A DNA stretch of 64,000 nucleotides from Chinchilla lanigera (taxonomy: Eukaryota > Chordata > Mammalia > Rodentia > Chinchillidae), in assembly GCF_000276665.1 (NCBI RefSeq), contig NW_004955416.1, positions 862,173 through 926,172 of the forward strand. Direction: 5' to 3'. Position numbers and translations under genes: made by a program. The notes under the pieces are model-generated. The model had not been told where the DNA came from. It saw only the letters and a list, made by a program, of their open reading frames with translations, and made no database searches. Within the stretch, counting starts at the first letter, position 1. The number at the start of each line of letters is the position of its first letter. Below, one piece after another: positions 10,648-22,215 of the stretch.

Positions 10648-13201
10648 CTGGAAAGAGAACAGGAGGGACTGTTGACGTTGTTATCATGACTCAGAGGGAG
10701 TTGGGTGTCACAGACATATCATTCCACTATCAAACACATCATGAGGTGATTGAGGTTAAAAAATTCTTATGTTAAAGAGCAGGGTGTGACATGCACAAAA
10801 ATAGACTATATCATGAAAAGATAAATATGACAGTCATACTATAAAACAAGTATATCCTTAGTATAATTTGAGAGTGCTCAGTATTCTATTTCTATTAAAC
10901 AATGTTTGAAGTGTTGCTGGAAAGAGAATAATAAATAAAACTGTCTTTGCCTTTAGGGAGTTCACAAGCCAGTTCTTTACATTTTTATTTGATAATAAAA
11001 TTTTATCTTTATTCTATAATACAATGAAATAAATACTACAATGCAGATACTTGTAAGTGCCATGAAATAGAGTAGGGAGTGATTGATTCTGGGTGGATGA
11101 ATGAATGAAAGAAAAATATTGACTGTGCTTCCTTAAGAGTGCACATTAAGCACTGGAATTTCTCACCATAGGTAGTGTCACCAAGTATTTACCAATACCA
11201 CATACCATGCACTGAGGAAGCAAAGCCATTGCATCAAGAATTATAAAAGATACTTTAGCTGATATCAACATAAAAATACAATAGGAGATGGAGAGAAGTG
11301 TATTACAGAGGTCTCCGTCAAGTGCGAAGTCTTGGAATTTGACATCTGACCATCACTGGTGCACTTGATTTCTTTGCCTGGATCTTTGGCAGAAGTTAGC
11401 TACTTTAATAAGCATTGAGACAAAGAAAGTATTCTGACTTTGAATTCAGAAGTTACCAGAGTTCATACTGGCTACATGGAAACATGGCTAGCCACACAAG
11501 TGAAGGAAGGATCACGGAAGTGAGATTCAAACAGCTATAGGACCTTCAGAGACTGCACTGAAAGGCTCTGAGAATCGCTGACTGGCCTTGGAGTGGGAAG
11601 ACGATTCGAAGAGAGACACATCTGAGCAGGAGGATGCAGTGGAAGGGAACCCTGTTGGAACAGCTGGGAAGGCAGTGCTCACCCCACCATACCCCACACA
11701 CACTTCCAGAAGGTGCAATGACAGAAGCAGGAAGTGCTGCTCTCAAAGTATAATTGCATCCAAATCTGGTGCTAGACCGCTCACATTCCTGAACAGGAGA
11801 AATGGCACTCATCAGCTTAATTCAGGCCAGGTGAATAAACTAGAGATAAGGGGCCAGTGAAGGTCACTGAGTCCATCAGTAAAAGAATCAGGAATAAAAC
11901 TCAGATTGGTGCTTGTGCCACATTTTCTACTCCACATCACTATATATGGAAGATGTCTGCTCTACATACAGTCTTGGCCCATCATAGGAATGTAAAAATA
12001 GAAGTCAGTCACTGACACTCTGAAAAAGACAGAGATGTAAAGGATTCATTTAGCTTACTGCTGTGTCTATCAACTCTGTGTGTGTTGTAGGTTCACAAGG
12101 GAGACATAAGTTGAAAAGCTAAAAAAAAAGGATACTCAAGAGGCACAGTAAGATGTTCCTAGGAGATCTCACTAGGCAGGGACTGCTGACTAAGATCTTG
12201 TAGGTTAAATAATATCTGTACCCTCTGGGGAAGTGTCATTTAAGGGCCAGCCTAGGTTTCTCTCAGGAAACTTGTTCCTTCAGGTATAAATGTTCTTATT
12301 CCTCCCAATTAATACAGTAAGAATGAAAACAAGACAGCAGCAGCACACTCTGGTACCTGAAGCAAACTTTTCTATCCCTGTAAATACAAGTTCCCCTAAA
12401 AGGTAAGTTTTTACCATGAACCACCAACTCTAATACACCTCATCATGGTCAGTAGCACTTGGGAGAACCAGTGATTAGATGGGATAAAATCATTAATTAG
12501 CTCCAGGACGATTCTTTCTTCAGCAGGGAATTTTGTGAAGTCATAATGAAACTAAGTAAATATTAGTGAGCCCTTAGCTTGGTTGTAAGATTAATTCAGG
12601 ATTTGCATGAGCTCTTAGCCTTGCACCAATTCAGAAATACAAGTCAAAATTTGTGGTCTAGACAATAGATTCTGTACAGCAAACACCTGACTGGACATAA
12701 GGCAAATGGGAAGCAACCTTTTAACTGGAAGCACAGAGCAGGACCTGCTACCCCCACCTTAGCTCACCAGTTCTTTGTCCAAGCTAGTCTTGACGATGAG
12801 GAGAGAAAGGGATAAATAATACAGCTTTGTGAGCAAACTAATGATTGGTCAGCAACAAAATGTAGCCCCCAGGGCCTGGCAGAAAAGAAGAAAGCAAAAG
12901 TCATCTCTGATGCACAGGCAGATATAACTCAGTGGAAAGCAAGATATTTAATACTGTTCGTGCTGGACAGTTTTAAACTGTGAGGAAGCAAGGTCCAGTG
13001 AAGGAAACAATAACAAGGAGAAGAAAGAAAACTGCAGGGGGGAGAGGGAACGTTCTCAAGAGCCATGAAAAGCACAGCATATCTTGTGGTTTGACATATG
13101 CTAGGGACTCAACAAACACAAGCAAACCTGGGCTGAATCAATGAATTCCAGTCTAAATACTTTGGGATTGAAAAAAATAAAGCCAGCCAGACTGCCTGCC
13201 C

Positions 13202-13289
13202 GTCCATCTGTCTGTCTGTCCATCCACCCATCCATCCATCATCCATCCATCCATCATCCATCCATCACTCATCCATCATCCATCCATTC
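13202..13289 (+). repeat. (ATCC)n / (ATCATCC)n microsatellite
   Basis: Starts as tctg units and changes to ccat/atcc units with interspersed catcatcc, for about 88 bases. It abuts the ID SINE that follows. Confidence 0.95.
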
Positions 13290-13355
13290 AGAGATGTTGG
13301 GGATTGAATTCAGGGAACCATGGATGCTAGGTAAGTACCCTACCACTGAGTTATG
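13290..13355 (-). mobile_element. ID-type SINE fragment
   Basis: Reverse complement of an ID element: ttggggattgaattcaggga, then aagtaccctaccactgagtt, which is the tRNA A-box side. The simple repeat at its low-coordinate side may derive from its 3' tail. Confidence 0.8.
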
Positions 13356-14521
13356 TTCCTTGACCAAAAATGGAGCTTTATACTGCTTGTAGCATTGTTG
13401 CTGAAAATGCTTTAGATTTTAATTAGCTTCCATGTACCAGCAGCATAGCAGCCAAAATGTACCAGGGTTGAGAGGTTAAAGGGAATACGTTTCTTGGAAT
13501 GTGTTAGGCTCTCCATGCATCTGTACATTTGAGAATTAATTAATGCATACAGTAATGTGGCATGTATTGTAGGCTTAATATAAAAATTAACTATAGATAT
13601 CAGTAGTTATAAAAGTGTAACCTGCAGACTCAGGGGACTCATGGTCCTTGGGCAGTTTGCAAGGTCAAGTTGTATCTTCATAATAATTTGAAGATGTTAT
13701 TTGCCTTTTTCATTGTGTTGACATTTGCCACGGATGGCACAAAAGCAATGGCAGATAAGACCACTGGTGTCTTAGTATGAACCAAGGTAGCAGCACCCAA
13801 CTGTATCTTTTAATTTTACATCCTTTGAAAGATGTCCCGCCACCAATAAATAGGGAAGCCCTGTGTGAAGCAGTAAAAAAATATTAATTTTATTAATAAT
13901 AAATTATTGAGTTTGCAATTTTTTAATGTCCTACATGACAGAAGGGCAAGTATACATAGAGCATTTCAGCTTCATATCAACATGCAGGGGCTTTTCCTTA
14001 GGAAAAATGCTCCTGTGACTGAGTTGTGAGCTAAACTAGCCTCTTGTTTCATGGGTCCCATTTCTTATTAGAAGCATGCCAAGCTGTGGTGAATCAGATT
14101 CAGCTGACATTTCCCTAGAATAGGAAAAAACCCCCCTGAGTCTTTTGTGACAAATGACAGTATTTATTGCCATTAATGAAATTTGAGCTTTCAAGTAAAA
14201 AACAAAAGTTTTAGGAAAACTTATTTGCTACTGTGAGCATTGCCAACTTAAAGACTCTTCTGATTAAATTATTACTATTAATAAGTCTAATTGGAATATT
14301 TTGTAATGAAATGTGTCAACATTTAGAGCCTCTGCATAATCAATGAACTAATAATTTCCCAGTGGTCAGTGCAGTGGTGCATGTTTGAATTGCAGTACAC
14401 AAACATTTGTAGATGAAAGAGCAAATCAACATGTAAAGTCAGTGGGTTTTTATGCAACAAAGTACAAACTTTTTAAAATACAATTTCAGATCTAGATGCC
14501 TGCTAACTTTGGAGAATCTAT

Positions 14522-14537
14522 TACTTGTTTAATTTTA
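14522..14537 (+). repeat. Target-site duplication of the long L1, low side
   Basis: tacttgtttaatttta, identical to 20717-20732. It immediately flanks the 3' (T-rich on this strand) end of the L1. Confidence 0.9.
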
Positions 14538-14639
14538 TTTTTTAAACTTTAAAAAAATTTTTATTTTAAAGAGAATACAAAAAAAGAATAGCAAAAAATC
14601 TACAATACAGACAAAAACAAAACAAAGCCAAAACAATAA

Positions 14640-14930
14640 AAATGACAGAGGGTTTCAGAACAAAATGATAGGAATTAAAAGTGGTTGTTATACTACATAT
14701 TTTTATCTTCAATGAAGGTACTCAGGTTACCAGATGTAAGAATGCAAGATTGATCAAACCATTACAGAGAATAAAAAATAAAAACCAAACAAACCCATTA
14801 GAAATGATACAGTTTCACTAGATAAGATGGTAGGAATTCACCAATGGTTGTTCTGTTGCATATTGTTTGCAAAACATTTGCTCAGATTACCAGATATGAG
14901 CATGCAAAATTGGTCAAAAAATTAAGCATT
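14640..14930 (-). repeat. Imperfect tandem duplication in the L1 3' UTR
   Basis: Two related blocks, about 14640-14770 and 14803-14925. Both contain atgataggaatt/atggtaggaatt, then tggttgttatac/tggttgttctg, then caggttaccagatgtaagaa/cagattaccagatatgagca. The offset is about 162 bases. Confidence 0.75.
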
Positions 14931-14984
14931 AACTGTTCCTTTCAATAAACCATTAGACATTAGCAGTACAGTTATCCCAGATAT

Positions 14985-14993
<9 letters not shown>

Positions 14994-15037
<44 letters not shown>
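14994..15037 (+). repeat. (TA)n microsatellite inside the L1
   Basis: About 22 uninterrupted TA units between L1 3' UTR and the ORF2 end. Confidence 0.97.
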
Positions 15038-15039
<2 letters not shown>

Positions 15040-15155
15040 CCCCCTTTTTTCTTTTTCTCCTTTCTCTCATCCCAGTCATTCCTTCCTTTGAGCAGTTTCT
15101 TTCCCTCTCACATTATCTGTTGTATGTTTGGGGTTTTATTTACTCTTTCAGGTTC

Positions 15156-18100
15156 TTACACTAGGGAGACAATACGATGTTTACACATGTGGGTCCGATT
15201 TATTTCACTAATTAGTATGGTCTCTAGTTGCCTCCATTTACCTATATAAGCCATGAATTTATCTTTTTTATTGCTGAGTAATACTCCATTGTATAAAAAG
15301 TACCACAATTTTTTAATACATTCCTCAGTGGATGGGCATTTGGGTTGTTTCCAAGATTTAGCTATGACAAATTGTGATGCTATAAATATGGGTGTACCTA
15401 TATCGCTGTGGTATGATGTTTTTAATTTTTCTGGGAAAATACCCAGAAGGGGAATAGCTGGGCTAAGTGGGACTTCTAATCTTAGTTTTGTGAGGAATCT
15501 CCACACTGATTTCCGCAGTGTTTTCACCAATCTATACTCCTACCAGCAGTGGAGAAGGGTTCCTTTCTCCCCACAGCCTCTCCAGCATTTGTTATTGGTT
15601 AATTTCTTAATAATAGCCATTCTTTCTGGGGTGAGATGAAATTTCAGTGCTGTTTTAATTTGTGTTTCTCAAATGACCAATGCTATTGAATATTTTTTCA
15701 TATATTTATTTACTATTAGTATTTCTTCATTTGAGAAGTGTGTATATTCATCTCAGATGCCCATTTTTGGATTGGGTCTTTGAATTTTGGGGGCTTTTTA
15801 AAATTTTTTATATGTTCTAGATAGAAATTCTTTGTCTGAGGGGCAGTTGGTTAAATTTTTTCCCAATTTGTGAGGTTTCTTTTTACTCTGTTGGTGATTT
15901 CTTTTGATGTGCATAAACTTTTCAATAAGATGAGATCCTGGTTGCTGATTTTTTGAAGTATTTCCTGTGCAGTTTGGTTTTTGTTCCTGAACTCTCTGCA
16001 TATCCCTATGTCATCAAGACTTTTACCTAATTTCTCTTCCAGTAGATTTAGTGTTTCTGTTTTAATATTTAGATCTTTGATGCAATTTGACTTTAGTTTA
16101 GTGCATGAAGATAGATATGGGTCTAGTTTTATTCTTTGGCTTGTGGAAAGCCAGTTTTTCCATTTATTAAAGAGGCTATCTTTCTTTAGATGAACATATT
16201 TGGCCCCTTATCAAAGACAAGGTGGCTGAGTATATTTGTAGCTGTGTCTGCATCTTCTACTCTGTTCCACTAATCTGTAGGTCTGTTTATTTATTTATTT
16301 TTTTTGGCAGTACTATGCTGATTTTATCACGGTGGCTATGTAGTATAATTTCAAGTCAGGGATTGTGATGCCTCTTGCCTTTCCTTTGTTGCCTAGCACT
16401 GCTTTGCTATTGTAGGCCTCTTCTGGTTCCAGATGAATTTTAGGAATGTCTTCTCTAGATCTGTGAGGTATACTACTGGTATTTTAATCAGGATTGCATT
16501 GAATTTTGAATCTGTATAACAATTTTGGGAGTGTGGCCATTTTCACAATGTTGGTTCTTCTTATCCATGAACAAGGAATATATTTCATTTTCTGAAATCC
16601 TCTCTGATCTCTTTTTTTAAAGAGTAGTGTAATTTTCAATGTATAGATCTTTCATTTCTTTTGGTAGGTTGATTCCTAAGTATTTTATTTTTAAGATGCT
16701 ATTATGAAAGGTGTGGTTTCCCATATTTCTCTCTCAGTCTGTTTGATGTTTTTGTGTACAGGAATGCTATTGATTTTTGAGTGCTTTTTCTGAATCCAGG
16801 TATGCTACTGAATTTGGTTATTAAATCTATAAGACTTTTTGTGGAGTTTTGGGGGTCTTCTATGTAGAGTATCATGTCATTTGTGAATAATGATAATTTT
16901 ACTTCTTCCTTTCCTATACTTATTCCTTTTATTTCTCTCTCTCATCTAATTGCTCTGGCTAATATTTCCAAAACTATATTGACGAGGAGTGGTGACAGTG
17001 ACATCCTTGTCTTGTTCCTGATTTTAAAGTGAAAGCTTTCAGTTTTTGTTCATTTAGTATGATGCTGGCTATTGGTTTGTTATAGATGGCTTTTATAAGA
17101 ATGAGGTAAAGACCATCTATTGCTATTTTCTGTAGGGTTTTTAATAAGGAATGAATGTTGGACTTTGTCAAAAGCTTTTTCTGCATCTATTGAGATGATC
17201 AGGTTATTCTGTCTTTTGCACTATTAATATGGTGTATTACGTTAATTGATTTGTGTATATTCAACCATCCTAGCATTTCTGGCATGAATTCCACTTGGTC
17301 ATGGTATATAATCTTCTTGATGATTTGCTGCATTCTGTTTGCTAGTATTTTATTGAGAATTGTTGCATCTNNNNNNNNNNNNNNNNNNNNNNNNNNNNNN
17401 NNNNNNNNNNNNNNNNNNNNNNNNNNNNNNNNNNNNNNNNNNNNNNNNNNNNNNNNNNNNNNNNNNNNNNNNNNNNNNNNNNNNNNNNNNNNNNNTGAGA
17501 AGAACTGCCATTAAATCTCTACATTTCTTGTAGAATTCAGCTGTGAATCCATCAGGAACTAGGATTTTCTTTGTTTTTTTTTTTTCATTACATTTGCAAT
17601 TTTGCTGGCTGATATTGAGTTATTCAGGATTTTTATATCTTCTTCATTCAGCTTTGGTAATTCATATGTATCTAGAAATCTGTCTATTTCCTCTGTGTTT
17701 TCCTCTTATGAGAGTAAATATTTTTGAAGTAGGTATTGATGATCTTCTGAGTTTCTACAGAATCTATAGTGATTTCATCCTTTTTGTTCCTTATTCCATG
17801 AATTTCAGCTTTTTCTTTCCTTTTTTGATAAGCTTGGTGAGGCGTTTATCAATTTTATTTATTCTTTCAAAGAACCAACTCTTTGCTCCATTAATTCTTT
17901 GTATTGTTTTCTTAGTCTCCATTGCATGAATTTCTTCTCTGATCTTTATAATTTCCTGCCTTCTTTGGCCTTTGGGCTTGACTTGTTCTTCTTTTTCTAG
18001 AAGCTTGAGGTGCAGCATAAGATTATTTGTGCTTATTCTGTTTTCCTGATGTGGGAATTCACTGCTATAAATTTCCCTCTGAGGACTGCTTTCATTGCAT

Positions 18101-18952
18101 CCCACAGCTTCCTGTAAGTTGTATCTCATTATTGTTTGATTGTAAATATTGTTTAATTTCTTCTTTAATTTCATCTGTGACCCACTTGTTGCTCAAGAGG
18201 ATGTTATTTAATTTTCATGTGTTTATGGAGTTTTTACAAATTTGTTTTGTTATTAATTTCTAATTTCATTGCTCTATGGTCTGATAGTATGCATGGGATA
18301 ATTTCAATTCCTTTTCATTTAATCAAGCATGCTAGTGTATGGTCTATTTTAGAGAACATCCCATGTGCAGCTTTGAAGAATGTGTATTCTGATGCTGGTG
18401 GGTGGAACACTCTGTAAAGGTCAAGTCCATTTGTTCACAAGTTTGGTCAAGTTGTGTTATTTCTTTGCTAATTTTTTGTCTAGTTGATCTATCTCTTTGT
18501 GACAATGTGGTATTAGAGTCCCCTGTTATGATTGTGTTACTGTTTATTTCATTTTTCACATCTGTTAAAAATTATCTTATATAGGTGGGTGCTCCTGTAT
18601 TTGTTGCATAGATAATTATGATTGTTATCTCTTCCTCTTTCAGTTTTCCCCTAAGAAGTATGTAATGACCTTCTTTATGTCTTTTTATCATTCTTGGTTT
18701 GAAGCTCACAGTGTCTGCAAATAGAATATCTACCCCTGCCTTTTTCTGGGTTCCTGTTGCATGGAGTATTATTTTCCATCCTTTGACTCTCAGTTTATGA
18801 ATTTCCATTTGAGTTGAAGGTGTTTCTTGTACACAGCATATTGTTGGATTTTGTTTCTTGATCCACACAGTCAGTCTGCTTCTTTTGATTGGTGAATTGA
18901 GCCTATTTACATTGATGGTTATAACTGATATGTATTGGCTTATCTTTGTCAT
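15156..18952 (-). pseudogene. L1 ORF2 remnant (endonuclease / reverse transcriptase)
   Basis: Broken L1 ORF2. The amino end (18952 downward) reads MTKISQYISVITINVNRLNS followed by WIKKQNPTICCVQETP, the AP-type endonuclease start. A reverse-transcriptase stretch near 16974-17186 contains LKSGTRQGC. The carboxyl end (15156-15530) includes WKQPKCPSTEE and ends near HMCKHRIVSL. Several stops and frame changes interrupt it, and a 125-base gap lies at 17371-17495. Confidence 0.92.
17371..17495. other. Assembly gap, 125 N
   Basis: Run of 125 unknown bases within L1 ORF2. Any open frame across it is an artefact of the N run. Confidence 1.
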
Positions 18953-19073
18953 GTTATTTTCCTGCTGTTGGTTCCTCCTTTTTCCCCTCTACTTAACTGC
19001 TTGGTCTGCCTGGTGGTTCCTTTCTGTTGCTTGAAATTCTGGTTCTTGAAATTGTGGTCATTTTTATCTCTTT

Positions 19074-20085
19074 ATAGAATATCTTTTAGTACTTTTTGTA
19101 GGGTTGGTTTGGTGCTCATGAATTTCTTCAGTTGTTCTTTATCATGGAAATACATTATTTCTCCATTAATTTTGAAGGATAGTTTTGCAAGGTACATCAA
19201 TCTGGGTTGGAAGTCTTCTTTCAGCACCTGAAATAATTCACTCCAAGTTCTTCTTGACTTGATGGTTTGTGTTGAGAAATCTGCTGATTCTAATGCACTT
19301 TCCTTTATTGGTGATCTGTTTCTTTTCTCTAACAGCTTTTAATATTCTGTTCTTTTGCTCAGTTTCTGGGATCTTGATCACTATATGTCTGGATGTAGAT
19401 TTATTTTGGTTATGGCTAATTGGAGTTCTATATGCCTCACTTACTGATATGTCAGATTCTTTTTCCATGCTTGGGAAATTTTCTGCTATTACTTCTGCAA
19501 ATAGTCTTTTTATGTCACTTTTGTTGAGGCCTGCTGTTTCGTTGACTCCTGTTAATCTTACATTGTTTTTCTTTGCATTGTCTTGCAGCTGCTGAATTGT
19601 TATTTCCTGGTTCCTTGTTATTTTTAAGAGATGCTTCCTTTCATGATCATTAACTGCATTGCTGTCTTCAAGGTCTGAAAGTCTATCTTCAGCTTTGTTC
19701 AAGTGGTTTTGTCAGCTTTTGATGGAATTTTTAATTTCCTTGATATCTGTTTGAATCATTTCATGCATTCTAATTCTTTCCTATATTGTTTATTCAAGGT
19801 TTCCATCATTATTCTATGCTCCTCTATTTTCTTATCTATGTCTTCTTTAGATGTGCTGAACAATTCTTTCATAACTGTTGTCTTTTTTTTTTTTTTTAAC
19901 CTGAGAGTGTTTCTGATCTGATGTCTTGTATGGCCTGATGGAGTTGTTTCTTTACTTAAGTTGCTATCATTTCAGAAATTTCAGGTGTATGACTTCCAAG
20001 CTCTTCTGTATCAATGTCTCCTGGACTTGTTCTAGGTGGGGTGGACATCTGAGATTGCATTTTGTTCCTTTGTTTTGTCATTTTT
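19074..20085 (-). pseudogene. L1 ORF1 remnant (RNA-binding chaperone)
   Basis: Broken L1 ORF1. The amino end near 20085 reads MTKQRNKMQSQMSTPPRTSP and is closed by a stop near 19956. The coiled-coil and RRM part at 19238-19702 contains EDRLSDLEDSN, NVRLTGVNETAG and AYRTPISHNQNKS. A tail near 19074-19240 corresponds to KAKLSF..GEI and HDKEQLKKFMSTKPTLQKVL. Stops and a poly-A slip (about 19880-19896) separate these parts. Confidence 0.88.
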
Positions 20086-20095
20086 GAAGATTCAG

Positions 20096-20716
20096 AGGTT
20101 CCCTGGAGCCCAGCTGCACTCCCATGATGGTGTGGGAGTGGTGGGTCAAGGCCCCAAAGGTCCCCAGTGCTCAGCATGGCTCCTGCAATGGTGTGGGGTG
20201 TGGTCACTGATGCTTCTGAAGCTTTCTGGGGCTCAGTTGGCTCCCATGCCAGTGGGGCAGGTGTGGGTGCATGGTCACTGAGGCCTTTGATGCTGTCTGG
20301 GACTCAGCTTGGCTCCCACACAAGGATCCCAAAGCTGTCTAGGGTTCAGTATCACTTTCACGCAGTTGTGGGTGTTGGCAGGTCATGGTCACCTAGGTTT
20401 TCAAAGCTGTCCAGGGTTCAGCCTCACTTCCATGAGGGTATAGGGTTGGGCAGGTTGTGGTCACCAAGCTCCTTGAAGCTGTCCAGGGCTCTGCCTGGCT
20501 TCCCCGCTGGTAGGGGAGGGACTGGGGCAGCTCTCTGAGTTTCCTAAAGCTGTCCAGGGTTCAACACAGCTTCTACAAGGGTGCAGGGGTGCATAGGTCC
20601 TGGTCACCAAGGTCCAGATGCTGCCTGGGACCCAGCCTCGTTCCCACACCAGTTGAAGAAGAATGAGGGTGCAGTCACCCAGGCTGCTGAAGCTGTCTGG
20701 GGTTCAGCTTGGCTCC
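20096..20716 (-). repeat. 71-72 base tandem units in the L1 5' region
   Basis: The motif gctgtcyrgggntcagc recurs at 20221, 20292, 20334, 20406, 20478, 20549, 20620 and 20692, and in weaker form near 20096 and 20158. Six of the seven steps between the first eight are 71-72 bases; one step is 42, a truncated unit. Each unit also carries a ggtcacyaag-like segment. The block is GC-rich, unlike the flanking intron. It sits where rodent L1 promoters carry monomers. Confidence 0.85.
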
Positions 20717-20732
20717 TACTTGTTTAATTTTA
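20717..20732 (+). repeat. Target-site duplication of the long L1, high side
   Basis: tacttgtttaatttta, identical to 14522-14537, immediately after the L1 5' end. Confidence 0.9.
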
Positions 20733-21974
20733 ATATAGCAGAAAACACATCTGTAATTGCATTAGAAAGAATATATATATATATTTAACTTCCAGTTTTG
20801 GGGGAAAATTTAATTGTTTTCCACAAAAGTACATTGTGTAAATGGATTAATAAACATTAAAAGTGTATCATTGTAAATTTCTAGCTCAGTAAACACTGGT
20901 AGATAGAAACATACAAGTTAAAGCTTTTGGGGTTCTTCAATGAATTTTAAGAGTATAAAGAGACCAAAAAACTGGAGAACCCCTGATCTATACGTATAAG
21001 TCTATGCTGAGATGAAATCCTGACTTGGAAGCAAAGATTTTCCTCCTGCTAAGGTGAACCCTTCCACTAAGCTGTGCGATTCTAATCAAGTCACTGAGAC
21101 CTGAACCCAGAAAGGTACAGATTAGAAAGCTGACTATGTTTGTCTCTGGATGTGAGGTGGATTAAAGATGAGTGTAAGAAGAGTGAGGTGTCTCATATTA
21201 ATAAATATAGTGAGGATTAAAGAATCATTTTAAAAGTTGAATTCTGGTAGTGAAGGGCTGTGATTATTATTATTTTGGCACTGAAGGGCTCCCTGCTAGC
21301 CTGCAGGGCTCCAAGTGGTTAATTTGGGCTTACGATCACTGTCTGCAGAGAATGGAGGCAGTCAGCAAGTTACTCGAGGTGACATGGCCTCCATTAGCCT
21401 GCACTGGGCCAGCAAGGATGCACAGAGAACAGCCTGGTTGCAGGTGGAGGTAAGGGCTTAATCCTTTGCCCCCAACATTAGCTGACTTTTCAACAATGAC
21501 TTTACTCTCATTAATCCTGGGAAACAGGGCTGTCATCTCAGAAGGCTTTGCCCTAGAGCCAATATGTGTCTAGGACTCAGGACACATTTCATCTAAAAGT
21601 TCCTGCCTGTCCTCAACAGAACACTGAAATGCCTCCTGTTGTGTTACTGCTAAATCAGCTTTTTAATCAAATGTTGTCTGGGTATCTGTTACATGCCCAA
21701 GGTTGAGTTAAGTACTCTCTACGAAACTATTTCAAACACAATTATTACCCATAGCAGCCTACTTGGGAAAACTAAATAATACATGTGAGGCAATTAATGA
21801 GAAATAAAGTGTAGAATAATGGGTAAAACTACATTGTCTAAAGCATTCAGGAAATAGACAATTTATAAGAAGGTACAACTTCTACAGTGATACATACATT
21901 CAATAAAAGAGGAGCGAGATCTTCAGTTTTTACTTTTATTCCAAAGGCCTCTTTATCTGAAGTTCTTTCGAGTT

Positions 21975-22215
21975 CTGTTTTTTTTTTTTTATTTTATTGA
22001 AAAAGGTAAAACAGAATTTCATAGCAAAATAATAGGAGAATAATAATAGTTAATACATTGTATATTGTCATCTTCAAAGTAGTTACTCAGAGTACAAGAT
22101 ATGGGCATAAAAATTTCTCCAACTGATATTAGCATGAAACTTCCTTTTTAATGAACTAAGAGATACTATTAGCATAGCTATCTTGCATTTTTCTCCCTTT
22201 ACCCTTCTATTTCTA
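21975..22215 (-). mobile_element. L1 3'-end fragment
   Basis: A T run at about 21979-21992 (the poly(A) tail of a minus-strand copy) is followed by L1 3' UTR sequence related to 14640-14930: atttcatagcaaaataatag, ttgtatattgtcatcttcaa and gagtacaagatatgggcata. Confidence 0.8.

Larger units (their letters stand above)
14538..20716 (-). mobile_element. Nearly full-length L1 retrotransposon
   Basis: About 6.18 kb, bounded by perfect 16-base duplications. In element order (high to low coordinate) it has a tandem-unit 5' region (20096-20716), ORF1 remnants, ORF2 remnants (endonuclease first, then reverse transcriptase, then C-terminus), a (TA)n tract, a duplicated 3' UTR, and an A-rich tail seen as T-rich on the plus strand. 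Stops and frameshifts break both ORFs, and 125 bases are unknown, so it is probably inactive. It lies in the same orientation as RYR3. Confidence 0.95.

Noticed and set aside
17251..17514. 87-codon open frame across the N run
   Set aside because: Half of it is unknown bases; it is an artefact of the gap within L1.
15156..19702. Host genes encoding a reverse transcriptase or an RNA-binding protein
   Set aside because: The frames are broken L1 ORF2 and ORF1 within one bounded L1 insertion.
20096..20716. CRISPR-like or satellite array
   Set aside because: The units are contiguous and imperfect, with no unique spacers, and they sit at the 5' end of an L1 just inside its target-site duplication.
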